Below, in pieces: positions 9,324 through 17,418 of a DNA stretch of 64,000 bases. Below the pieces are notes generated by a model. That model saw only the letters and a list, made by a program, of their open reading frames with translations, made no database searches and was not told the origin of the DNA. The stretch lies in assembly GCF_020164455.1 (NCBI RefSeq), contig NZ_JAIQWW010000017.1, positions 62,001 to 126,000 of the forward strand, given 5' to 3'. How positions within the stretch are numbered: the stretch's first letter is position 1; each line of letters starts with the position of its first letter. The translations under genes and the position numbers were made by a program. This stretch comes from Phyllobacterium chamaecytisi. Lineage in GTDB: Bacteria; Pseudomonadota; Alphaproteobacteria; Rhizobiales; Rhizobiaceae.

Positions 9324-9848
9324 TACATGCTTGCTTTTACGAGATGACGGGCCGCATTCGGCGGCCTGAAACGTCCTACCCAGCTGTACGAAACATCGAT
9401 GTGAGCAATTGCTGATTGAGTATTCGATTAGTACGCTGTACGCAAATTCGCAGCCGTGAGGTGTCGCCCCGTTTAAATGCCGTCTAAAAGTAATTTTTCG
9501 AGTATGCCTGCTATTTCAAACTATTCTTAGATCGACTGACAGAACAGTACGTAACAGTTACAAACACGGATATCGTCGGCAAACCCTTGGATTTTTAAGT
9601 ATTTGACGTCGGTAAGTTAATTCCATGAGTTATAATTGTCTTTTCAGCGCGGCTATCAGACCTTGCGCTGGATGCGGTCGAGCCTGTTATGGCGCGACCA
9701 TCTCGGCATAGGCTCTCGGATCGCTTTCTTGAGATATCGCAATTCCAGTGACCGCTCATCCGGTGCCACTCCTGCAGATCGGCGAAGGGTTGAGAAGGCG
9801 TTAGTGGTTCTGCACTCAAATTTGCACTCAAATCCGGAAATTACGCTG
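9324..9848. other. intergenic stretch between sulfatase and tRNA-Lys, no gene seen
   Basis: About 525 bases without a convincing gene. It is visibly richer in A+T than its surroundings between about 9470 and 9640. The open frames at 9595-9831 (minus) and 9636-9917 (plus) are mutually overlapping, arginine/serine-rich and unlike known proteins. It contains the short direct repeat listed separately. The left part presumably carries the sulfatase promoter. Confidence 0.4.
9811..9833. repeat. two direct copies of an 11-base unit near tRNA-Lys
   Basis: TGCACTCAAAT occurs at 9811-9821 and again at 9823-9833, separated by one T. It lies about 80 bases beyond the 3' end of the tRNA gene. Short direct repeats beside tRNA genes can be integrase arm-binding sites or scars, but no integrase is present here. 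Confidence 0.5.
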
Positions 9849-9876
9849 CAAAAAACGCCCCATTTTGCGGGGTTTT
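9849..9876 (-). terminator. probable intrinsic terminator of tRNA-Lys
   Basis: Read on the minus strand, an AAAACCCC arm, a seven-base loop and GGGG are followed by CG and a run of six T. It lies 36 bases downstream of the tRNA 3' end in the correct orientation. Confidence 0.6.
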
Positions 9877-9911
9877 GGTGGTATCTAAGAAAATACTTGG
9901 TTTTTGGTCTT

Positions 9912-9987
9912 TGGTGAGCGCGCGGGGGTTCGAACCCCGGACCTACTGATTAAAAGTCAGTTGCTCTACCGGCTGAGCTACGCGCTC
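9912..9987 (-). tRNA. tRNA-Lys(TTT)
   Basis: On the minus strand the sequence folds as a full cloverleaf. The acceptor stem GAGCGCG pairs perfectly with CGCGCTC, followed by A and an encoded CCA (9912-9914). The D arm is GCTC/GAGC, the anticodon stem ACTGA/TCAGT encloses the loop CTTTTAA with anticodon TTT, and the T arm CGGGG/CCCCG encloses TTCGAAC. It decodes AAA/AAG lysine codons. The short open frames overlapping it are artefacts. Confidence 0.96.
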
Positions 9988-10259
9988 CCAAACGAAGCCA
10001 GCTCGGTGGCCTCGGGAAGTGCGGCGGAACATAGGTGCGACTTGCCAATCGGTCAACAACTAATGTGCAGGGTTTTCGCAACAAAAAGCCTTGTTTTCGG
10101 CCGTTCTTGTAATTTTCGGACGAAAGCAGCCTCGGCCAGGCAGAAAAGAATATAAACAGGACAGGCTTTGCTGCCAAACTGGCGAAAAGGTGATTGGAAT
10201 TTCAAGGAGATTCGGCTTAATCCACCGCCACAAGTAACAATGCCAGTGAAGGAGCGCGG

Positions 10260-11006
10260 ATGGCGCTTGATGTTTCATACCTGACTGCTGCCGGCGCCGG
10301 CGCTCTGTCGTTCCTTTCTCCCTGCGTCCTGCCGCTCGTCCCGCCCTATCTCTGTTATATGGCCGGTGTGACGGTTGAGGATTTCCGTTCGGATAACGCC
10401 GCAGCCCGAATCTCGCCGGTGCGGCAGGCGCTACTTCTGTCATCCTTCTGTTTTGTTCTCGGCTTTTCGACCGTTTTCGTGCTGCTCGGTGCCGGCGCAT
10501 CGACCATCGGCGGCTTCCTGCGCATGTGGCAACAGGAAATCGCCATCGCCGCAGGCATCGTCATTATTCTCATGGGGCTGAACTTTCTCGGCGTATTCCG
10601 CCTTGCATTCCTCTCGCGGGAAGCCAGATTCCAGACGCAAGGCGCGCCTGCCAATCCGTTCGCGGCTTATGTCATGGGGCTGGCCTTTGCATTCGGTTGG
10701 ACGCCGTGCATCGGACCGGTGCTCGGACCGATACTGGCGCTGGCCGGGGCTCGCGACACCGTTGCCGATGGTGCACTGCTCCTCGCCGTCTATTCGCTCG
10801 GCCTCGGGATTCCCTTCATCATCGCCGCGTTGTTTTCCGGGATGTTCATGCGGTTTCTAGCGCGATTCCGCATGCACCTGGGAAAGGTCGAAAAGCTGAT
10901 GGGCGGCCTGCTGGTGCTGACCGGCATCCTGTTTCTCACAGGCGGCTTGCAGACATTCTCGTTCTGGCTTCTCGAAACATTTCCCATCCTCGGTCAACTC
11001 GGCTAA
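10260..11006 (+). CDS. ccdA: cytochrome c biogenesis protein CcdA (DsbD-like thiol transporter)
   Basis: A 248-residue inner-membrane protein of the CcdA/DsbD family, passing reducing equivalents from cytoplasmic thioredoxin to periplasmic thiol proteins, as needed for cytochrome c maturation. About six transmembrane helices are visible. The two redox cysteines sit in SFLSPCVLPLVPPY (TM1) and FGWTPCIGPVLGP (TM4), both followed by the typical proline-rich stretch. Length is normal for the short CcdA form without periplasmic domains. It precedes glmU on the same strand with a gap of about 90 bases; that synteny is common in Rhizobiales. Confidence 0.9.
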   Translation: MALDVSYLTAAGAGALSFLSPCVLPLVPPYLCYMAGVTVEDFRSDNAAARISPVRQALLLSSFCFVLGFSTVFVLLGAGASTIGGFLRMWQQEIAIAAGIVIILMGLNFLGVFRLAFLSREARFQTQGAPANPFAAYVMGLAFAFGWTPCIGPVLGPILALAGARDTVADGALLLAVYSLGLGIPFIIAALFSGMFMRFLARFRMHLGKVEKLMGGLLVLTGILFLTGGLQTFSFWLLETFPILGQLG

Positions 11007-11094
11007 ACAGACGGAAGTTTCCATGTTGGAAACCAATAGCGTGTCATGATTAGCCACGATATTGCCTTTAGCCCAACTGACCTGGAAGTCCGAC

Positions 11095-12456
11095 ATGACA
11101 CCACGTTCCTGCCTCACGGTTATTCTCGCTGCCGGTGAGGGCACGCGCATGAAATCCTCGTTGCCGAAAGTACTCCACAACATTGCGGGTCTCCCGATCG
11201 TCGCCCACGTCGCCAAGGCCGTGCATGGCGCGGGTGTCCGCGATATCGCGCTTGTTGTGGGCAAGGGTGGCAACCAGGTCGAGGCAGCAGTCCGATCGGT
11301 CGTTTCCAGCGTGACCGTGCATGAACAGACGGAACGGCTTGGAACCGCCCACGCCGTGCTTGCAGCGCGCGAGAGCATTGCACGCGAGTATGACGATATT
11401 CTCGTTGTGTTTGGTGATACGCCACTGATCGAAACCGCGGCTCTCGACCAGGCCCGCTCCAAGCTCGCCGACGGTGTGGATGTCGTGGTCATGGGGTTCC
11501 GGCCAGCGGTGCCGAATGGTTACGGCCGCTTGATCGAGCAAGACGGCCGTTTGATCGCGATCCGCGAGGAGAAGGACGCCAGCGAAGCCGAGAAGAAAAT
11601 CGGCTTCTGCAATGGCGGGCTGATGGCGCTGCGCGGACAGACTGCGCTTGCACTGCTGGACAAGATCACCAACGACAATGCCAACAATGAATTCTATCTC
11701 ACCGATGTCGTGGAGATAGCCAATGCGGACGGAAAATCCGTCGTTGCCATCGAGATTTCGCCCGACAATGTGATCGGCATCAATACGCGCGTTGAACTCG
11801 CGGAGGCCGAGGCGATCTGGCAGACGCGCAAGCGCCGCGACATGATGCTGGCGGGCGTCACCATGCAGGCGCCGGAAACTGTTTTCTTCGCGCATGATAC
11901 ATTGGTGGAAGCAGATGCGATCCTCGAACCGAATATCATTTTCGGTCCCGGCGTCTCGATCGCGAGCGGAGCCGTCATTCATGCTTTCTCCTACTTTGAA
12001 GGCGCAAAGATTGGCGCAAACGCCAATGTCGGACCCTTTGCCCGGCTTCGTCCCGGTGCGGATCTGGCAGCAAAATCCAAGGTCGGAAACTTCGTCGAGG
12101 TGAAAAACGCGAAGGTCGGGGTCGGCGCGAAGGTGAACCACCTGACCTATATCGGTGATGCGATCGTGGGTCCGGCGGCAAATATCGGCGCCGGTGCCAT
12201 CACCTGCAACTATGACGGCTACAACAAGCATTTGACCGAGATCGGTGCCAACGTATTCATCGGCTCGAATAGTTCGCTGGTGGCGCCGGTTTCCATTGGT
12301 GACAATGCTTATGTCGCCTCTGGTAGCGTGATCACAGCCAATGTGCCGGCGGACGCGCTTGCATTTGGCAGGGCGCGACAGGAGGTAAAAGAAGGGCGAG
12401 CGGTGCAATTGCGGGCACGCTATGCGGCGCAGAAATTAGCCAAGAAGGCTGACTAG
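11095..12456 (+). CDS. glmU: bifunctional GlmU: GlcN-1-P acetyltransferase/GlcNAc-1-P uridyltransferase
   Basis: Makes UDP-N-acetylglucosamine for peptidoglycan and LPS in two steps. The N-terminal pyrophosphorylase domain (about 1-230) opens with the nucleotide-binding [18 protein letters not shown] motif. The C-terminal left-handed beta-helix (about 250-450) shows hexapeptide repeats and the acetyltransferase stretch [12 protein letters not shown]...NHLTYIGDA...[12 protein letters not shown] chose ATG 11095 ([16 protein letters not shown]), giving 453 residues, which fits the family; the frame is open 33 bases further up but that extension is not family-like. It is followed at 107 bases by glmS, the preceding enzyme of the same pathway. 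Confidence 0.95.
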   Translation: MTPRSCLTVILAAGEGTRMKSSLPKVLHNIAGLPIVAHVAKAVHGAGVRDIALVVGKGGNQVEAAVRSVVSSVTVHEQTERLGTAHAVLAARESIAREYDDILVVFGDTPLIETAALDQARSKLADGVDVVVMGFRPAVPNGYGRLIEQDGRLIAIREEKDASEAEKKIGFCNGGLMALRGQTALALLDKITNDNANNEFYLTDVVEIANADGKSVVAIEISPDNVIGINTRVELAEAEAIWQTRKRRDMMLAGVTMQAPETVFFAHDTLVEADAILEPNIIFGPGVSIASGAVIHAFSYFEGAKIGANANVGPFARLRPGADLAAKSKVGNFVEVKNAKVGVGAKVNHLTYIGDAIVGPAANIGAGAITCNYDGYNKHLTEIGANVFIGSNSSLVAPVSIGDNAYVASGSVITANVPADALAFGRARQEVKEGRAVQLRARYAAQKLAKKAD

Positions 12457-12562
12457 GCACGCCTTTTGTTCGTGTGGGATTCTGACACAGAAAGTGTTTT
12501 TCTGTAGCGATGAATCTGAGCTAGCCAAGAGCTGGAAACTATTCGGGGTATTGGAGTCGTTT

Positions 12563-14386
12563 ATGTGCGGGATCGTTGGAATTATCGGGCGTGAGCAGGT
12601 AGCGCCGCTGCTTGTCGATGCACTGAAGCGGCTGGAATACCGCGGCTATGACTCGGCCGGCGTTGCGACCCTCGATTTTGGCGTGCTCGATCGCCGCCGG
12701 GCCGAAGGCAAGCTTGGCAATCTCGACAAACTCCTGAAGGAAAATCCACTCGGCGGCACCATCGGTCTCGGCCACACACGTTGGGCGACGCACGGTGCGC
12801 CGACGGTCCGCAATGCACACCCGCATACGACGCCTCGGCTTGCGGTGATCCACAATGGCATCATCGAGAATTTTGCCGAACTGCGCGCAATGCTCGAAAA
12901 GGATGGATATGTCTTCGAGACGGAGACCGATACGGAGACGGTCGCGCATCTGGTAACGCGCGCGCTCGATCGTGGCCTTGCGCCGGTCGAGGCAGTTCGC
13001 CAGACGTTGCCGCAATTGCGTGGCGCTTTTGCCATCGCGATTATGTTCAAGGGCGAAGACAATCTGCTGATCGCCGCCCGCAATGGTCCGCCTCTCGCAG
13101 TTGGCTATGGCGAAGGAGAGATGTATCTGGGCTCCGATGCGATCGCTCTCGCTCCGTTCACCGATAATTTGTCCTATCTCGAAGATGGCGATTGGGCGGT
13201 GCTCACCCGTAGTGGCGTCGTCATCTATGACGAAAGCGGCGAAGTTGTAGACCGCCCCGTGCAGAAATCGGCGGGCACCGCGTTTCTGGTGAGCAAGGGC
13301 AACCACCGGCATTTCATGGAGAAGGAAATCCATGAACAGCCGGAAGTCATCTCGCACACGCTGGCAAACTACCTCGATTTCTCGAAGGGTACGATACGGC
13401 CTGGTGCAGCGCCGGTCGATTTCGCCAAGGTAGACCGCATCGCAGCTTCCGCCTGCGGCACAGCCTATTATGCCGGGCTGGTTGGAAAGTACTGGTTCGA
13501 ACACATTGCCCGGCTTCCGGTCGATATCGATGTGGCGTCCGAATTTCGCTATCGGGAAATGCCGCTTTCCAAAAATAGCCTCGCGCTCTTTGTCTCGCAG
13601 TCAGGTGAGACCGCGGATACGCTGGCTTCGTTGCGCTATTGCAAGCAGCAGGGCCTAAGCATCGGAACTATCGTCAACGTCAAGGAATCGACGATGGCGC
13701 GCGAATCCAACACCGTATTTCCAACCCTCGCAGGTCCAGAAGTTGGCGTTGCCTCGACCAAGGCTTTCACCTGCCAATTGTCTGTTCTGGCATCGCTGGC
13801 TGTAGCGGCCGGCAAAATGCGCGGTACGATCAGCGACGAAGAAGAGCGCCAGCTTGTGCGCGAACTATCCGAAATTCCGCGCTATGCAACGCAAGCGCTG
13901 AAGCTCGAAGGTCAGATCGAAGCTATCAGCCGCGAACTCAGCCAGGTCAAGCACGCACTCTACCTGGGGCGTGGCACGAGTTATCCGCTGGCGCTCGAGG
14001 GCGCGCTGAAACTCAAGGAAATTTCCTATATCCATGCAGAGGGTTATGCAGCCGGCGAGTTGAAGCACGGACCAATTGCATTGATCGACGAATCCATGCC
14101 GGTCATCGTCATTGCTCCGCATGACCGCTGGTTCGAAAAAACCATATCGAATATGCAGGAAGCGGCGGCGCGTGGTGGCAAGATCATCCTCATCACCGAT
14201 GAGAAAGGCGCAGCAGCCAGCACGTTGAAAACGTGGCATACGATTCTTCTGCCGGAGATGCCGGAGGTTATTACACCGATCGTCTACACGCTGCCGATTC
14301 AGATGCTGGCCTATCACACAGCAGTTTTCATGGGCACGGACGTCGATCAGCCTCGCAATCTGGCAAAGTCTGTGACTGTGGAATAA
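12563..14386 (+). CDS. glmS: glutamine--fructose-6-phosphate aminotransferase (isomerizing)
   Basis: A 607-residue first enzyme of the hexosamine pathway, making glucosamine-6-phosphate from fructose-6-P and glutamine. The start must be ATG 12563, because the second residue is the catalytic cysteine (MCGIVGIIG) exposed after Met removal; the frame extends upstream but would bury it. The glutaminase domain (1-~240) has GHTRWATHG. Two SIS isomerase domains follow, with SACGTAYYAG, SQSGETADTL and LGRGTSYPLALEGALKLKE, and the chain ends with the conserved AKSVTVE. Downstream of glmU, so sugar-nucleotide supply is encoded together. No glmS ribozyme is seen upstream, as expected outside Gram-positives. 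Confidence 0.96.
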   Translation: MCGIVGIIGREQVAPLLVDALKRLEYRGYDSAGVATLDFGVLDRRRAEGKLGNLDKLLKENPLGGTIGLGHTRWATHGAPTVRNAHPHTTPRLAVIHNGIIENFAELRAMLEKDGYVFETETDTETVAHLVTRALDRGLAPVEAVRQTLPQLRGAFAIAIMFKGEDNLLIAARNGPPLAVGYGEGEMYLGSDAIALAPFTDNLSYLEDGDWAVLTRSGVVIYDESGEVVDRPVQKSAGTAFLVSKGNHRHFMEKEIHEQPEVISHTLANYLDFSKGTIRPGAAPVDFAKVDRIAASACGTAYYAGLVGKYWFEHIARLPVDIDVASEFRYREMPLSKNSLALFVSQSGETADTLASLRYCKQQGLSIGTIVNVKESTMARESNTVFPTLAGPEVGVASTKAFTCQLSVLASLAVAAGKMRGTISDEEERQLVRELSEIPRYATQALKLEGQIEAISRELSQVKHALYLGRGTSYPLALEGALKLKEISYIHAEGYAAGELKHGPIALIDESMPVIVIAPHDRWFEKTISNMQEAAARGGKIILITDEKGAAASTLKTWHTILLPEMPEVITPIVYTLPIQMLAYHTAVFMGTDVDQPRNLAKSVTVE

Positions 14387-14438
14387 CTGGCCTCGTCGGG
14401 TTATAAGGGCAGCGACAACAGTCACCTCGAGAATTGCC

Positions 14439-14900
14439 ATGCCCAAGATTGACACTGCCGCTGTATCGAAACACAGAGGTTCGGGCTATCCGCCACCATT
14501 TGACGTACCATGCGCCGATCGCGTTCGGCAGCGCCTCGGTAATTTCGGTGGGCTAACCGATTTTGGTGTCAATCTTATGCATTTGCCTCCGGGCGATTGG
14601 TCGAGCCAGCGCCACTGGCATTCGGCCGAAGATGAATTCGTCTACGTGCTCGAAGGTGAGTTAGTGCTGGTCGAAGATGACGGCGAGACATTGCTTCGAG
14701 CCGGCGATTGTGCGGCCTTCCCAAAGAATTCGGGCAATGGCCACCATATGATCAACAAGTCGGGTGCGATGGCGGTTTATCTCGAGGTAGGGACGCGCTC
14801 ACCCTCTGACATTACCATTTGCTCCGACATCGACATGATGAGTTCCAATGCCGACGGGCGGTTCGTGCACAAGGATGGCAGGCCCTATCCCGGTACCTAG
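14439..14900 (+). CDS. cupin-domain protein
   Basis: A 153-residue single-domain cupin. Cupin motif 1 is recognisable in PGDWSSQRHWHSAEDEFVYV (two His and a Glu as likely metal ligands) followed by LEGELVLVEDDGE. Motif 2 lies around AGDCAAFPKNSGNGHHM, with a further His. Such proteins bind a metal and act as isomerases, dioxygenases or ligand sensors; the function here is not determinable. The gene overlaps the 3' end of convergent recG by 4 bases. Confidence 0.8.
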   Translation: MPKIDTAAVSKHRGSGYPPPFDVPCADRVRQRLGNFGGLTDFGVNLMHLPPGDWSSQRHWHSAEDEFVYVLEGELVLVEDDGETLLRAGDCAAFPKNSGNGHHMINKSGAMAVYLEVGTRSPSDITICSDIDMMSSNADGRFVHKDGRPYPGT

Positions 14901-17005
14901 CCGGCACGGAGCAGCCGCACCGCTTCGTCACGTTCGAACAGATAAAGCAGGATGCGCAACGCTTCGCCGCGCGTGCTCTGCAATTCGGGATCCCGCGTCA
15001 GAATATACCGGGCATCCTTGCGGGCGATCTCCAGAAACTCTTGATGCGCTTCGATGCTGGCGAGCCGGAAACCAGGCGTTCCGGATTGCCGGGTGCCAAG
15101 CAACTCGCCTTCTCCCCGCAACTTCAGGTCCTCTTCGGCGATCCTGAAACCATCCTCGGTTTCTCGCATGATCTTGAGCCGCGCCTGCGCGACTTCGCCA
15201 AGTGGCCCCTTGTAGATGAGGAGGCAGGTCGAGGGTTTGTCCCCGCGCCCGACGCGCCCGCGCAACTGGTGCAATTGCGCAAGACCAAAGCGTTCGGCAT
15301 GTTCGATGACAATGATCGTCGCATCCGGAACGTCGACACCAACTTCAATCACTGTGGTTGCCACCAGCAAGCGTGTCTCGCCGTTCTTGAATGCCAGCAT
15401 GGCGGCATCTTTCTCCGGGCCATTCATACGGCCATGAACCAGCCCGATCCTGTCGCCGAGCAGAGGTTTCAGCGATTCGAAGCGTTCTTCGGCCGAAACG
15501 AGGTCGACCAGTTCGGATTCCTCGACCAGCGGGCAAATCCAATAGATTTTCTGCCCATCGGCTATTGCGGTCCGCATGCGATCAACGAGCTCGCTCAACC
15601 GCTCCATTGGCAGGATCGCAGTGGTGATCGGGCGTCGGCCAGCAGGTTTTTCCGTCAGTTTCGAAACGTCCATATCACCGAACGCGGTTAATACCAGCGT
15701 GCGCGGGATGGGTGTGGCGGTCATGACCAGCATGTCGGGCGCCGTGCCTTTAGAGGTCAGCAGCAGGCGTTGATGTACGCCGAAACGGTGTTGCTCATCG
15801 ACAATAACCAGCACCAGATCGTGATAGCTGACCTTTTCCTGAAAGAGTGCGTGTGTGCCGACAATGATGTGGATGGCGCCCGTCCGCAGACCCTCCAGGA
15901 TATCTTCACGCTCGCGGCCTTTTTCGCGTCCAGTGAGCAGTGCTGTACGCAACCCTGCCTTCTCGGCCAGAGGCGCGATTGTGGCGAAGTGCTGGCGCGA
16001 CAGCACTTCTGTCGGAACCATCAGCGCCGATTGACCGCCAGCCTCGGCGGCATGCGCCATAGCGAGGAGACCGACGACGGTCTTGCCTGAGCCGACATCG
16101 CCTTGCAGCAGGCGCAACATTCGATCTGGTTCTCGCAAATCGGCGATGATTTCCTTGATCGCCTGGCTCTGACTATTCGTCAGCGAATAGGGTAGGGCCG
16201 CGATGATTTTCGCCATGAGATGGCCGTCACCCTCCAGCTTGCGGCCGGAGAGGCGACGTGTTTTCAAGCGCACCAGCGCCAACGCCAGTTGACCGGCGAG
16301 AAATTCATCATAGGCAAGCCGCTGTCTGGCAGGATGATCAAGTGCAATGTCGCTCGGATCTTGAGGATTGTGCAGAATCTGAAGTGCCCGCCGATGCGAT
16401 GGCAGGTCATACTTCTCGAGTACTGGCGGATCGATCCATTCCGGCATATCCGGTGCTCTGGCCAGCGCTTCCTGAATACCGCGTGCCAGTACTTTCGGAG
16501 ACAGGCCTGCTGTCAGCGGATAAACAGGTTCGACCAGTGGCAGGGACGAAGCATCTTCGGTACTGGCAATATGATCTGGATGAACCATCGTCGGACGCCC
16601 ATTGAACCACTCCATGGTGCCGGACACGATAACCGTTTCGCCAACCGGCATGACTTTTTCAAGCCAGGCCTGTTTTGCGTGAAAAAAAGTGAGACCGATT
16701 TCCCCGGTATCGTCATGCGCGAAGACGCGATATGGGACATTGCTTCGTCCACTGGGCGATGGCTGATGGCGGTCGATGCGCACTTCCAGCGTGACGATCG
16801 CGCCTTCCGGGGCGTAGGCGATACCCGGCCGATTGCGCCGGTCGATCACACTGTGCGGAGGCAAGTAGACCAGATTGCCGACGCGTGGGTCAGCGCCGGG
16901 CGGTTGAGTGCCGAGCAACGTACCGAGCAGGCCAGACACTTTCGGACCTATGCCGGAAAGCGAACGAACGGAGGCGAAGAGGGGATCAAGCAATGACGGA
17001 CGCAT
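14897..17005 (-). CDS. recG: ATP-dependent DNA helicase RecG
   Basis: A 702-residue superfamily 2 helicase that reverses stalled replication forks and migrates Holliday junctions. The N-terminal wedge/OB-fold region spans about 1-260. Walker A GDVGSGKT is at 302-309 and the DEQH box at 403-406, followed by TATPIPRTL (motif III). Motif VI lies around HQLRGRVGRG, and the C-terminus has the RecG-typical LLGTRQSGTPGFRLA. Length is normal. It is divergent from sdhE (118 bases apart) and overlaps the cupin gene tail to tail. Confidence 0.95.
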   Translation of the reverse strand: MRPSLLDPLFASVRSLSGIGPKVSGLLGTLLGTQPPGADPRVGNLVYLPPHSVIDRRNRPGIAYAPEGAIVTLEVRIDRHQPSPSGRSNVPYRVFAHDDTGEIGLTFFHAKQAWLEKVMPVGETVIVSGTMEWFNGRPTMVHPDHIASTEDASSLPLVEPVYPLTAGLSPKVLARGIQEALARAPDMPEWIDPPVLEKYDLPSHRRALQILHNPQDPSDIALDHPARQRLAYDEFLAGQLALALVRLKTRRLSGRKLEGDGHLMAKIIAALPYSLTNSQSQAIKEIIADLREPDRMLRLLQGDVGSGKTVVGLLAMAHAAEAGGQSALMVPTEVLSRQHFATIAPLAEKAGLRTALLTGREKGREREDILEGLRTGAIHIIVGTHALFQEKVSYHDLVLVIVDEQHRFGVHQRLLLTSKGTAPDMLVMTATPIPRTLVLTAFGDMDVSKLTEKPAGRRPITTAILPMERLSELVDRMRTAIADGQKIYWICPLVEESELVDLVSAEERFESLKPLLGDRIGLVHGRMNGPEKDAAMLAFKNGETRLLVATTVIEVGVDVPDATIIVIEHAERFGLAQLHQLRGRVGRGDKPSTCLLIYKGPLGEVAQARLKIMRETEDGFRIAEEDLKLRGEGELLGTRQSGTPGFRLASIEAHQEFLEIARKDARYILTRDPELQSTRGEALRILLYLFERDEAVRLLRAG

Positions 17006-17123
17006 GCATAAGGTTTAACGCGTTCGATGTGCGTTGCAAGGCTGACAGATGCAACAAGGCACGCTATACCCAGCCGCACCAATCACGCCCAATACTTTTC
17101 ATTGCCATAAACGGAGCTAGTTC

Positions 17124-17411
17124 ATGACTGGAAGCAGTCGCACCACTGCCGATCTGCAGCCGAGACAGCGAAAAATCCTGTTTCGCTCCTGGCATCGCGG
17201 TATGCGTGAAATGGATCTGATCCTCGGACAGTTTGCCGACGCCCATATCGACACCTTGTCTGATGATGAACTTGACCAATATGAAGCACTGATGGAAGCC
17301 CTCGACCGGGACCTGTTGAAATGGGTCACCGGAGAGGCTGCCGTTCCCGCCGAATTCGATACGCCGATCTTCCACAAGGTCGTCGCATCCCGCCAGCAAA
17401 TGAAATTCTGA
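17124..17411 (+). CDS. sdhE: succinate dehydrogenase assembly factor SdhE (FAD assembly factor)
   Basis: A 95-residue small helical protein that promotes covalent flavinylation of succinate dehydrogenase SdhA. The family signature RSWHRGMREMD, containing the conserved RGxxE-type motif, is at residues 22-32, followed by LSDDELDQYEALME. A GGAG ribosome site precedes the ATG. It sits between recG and mfd, an arrangement widely conserved in Rhizobiales; only 7 bases separate it from mfd, so co-transcription is likely. Confidence 0.93.
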   Translation: MTGSSRTTADLQPRQRKILFRSWHRGMREMDLILGQFADAHIDTLSDDELDQYEALMEALDRDLLKWVTGEAAVPAEFDTPIFHKVVASRQQMKF

Positions 17412-17418
17412 AATCGAA

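Noticed and set aside
9595-9831. Possible integrase remnant near tRNA-Lys
   Set aside because: The translated frame has no recombinase motif (no R-H-R-Y pattern) and overlaps other meaningless frames.
9904-10155. Open frame covering tRNA-Lys
   Set aside because: Artefact of the tRNA sequence; the cloverleaf is complete.
11062-11094. Upstream in-frame start for glmU
   Set aside because: Eleven extra residues without family resemblance; ATG 11095 gives the normal length.
12494-12562. Upstream in-frame start for glmS
   Set aside because: Would bury the catalytic cysteine that must follow the initiator Met.
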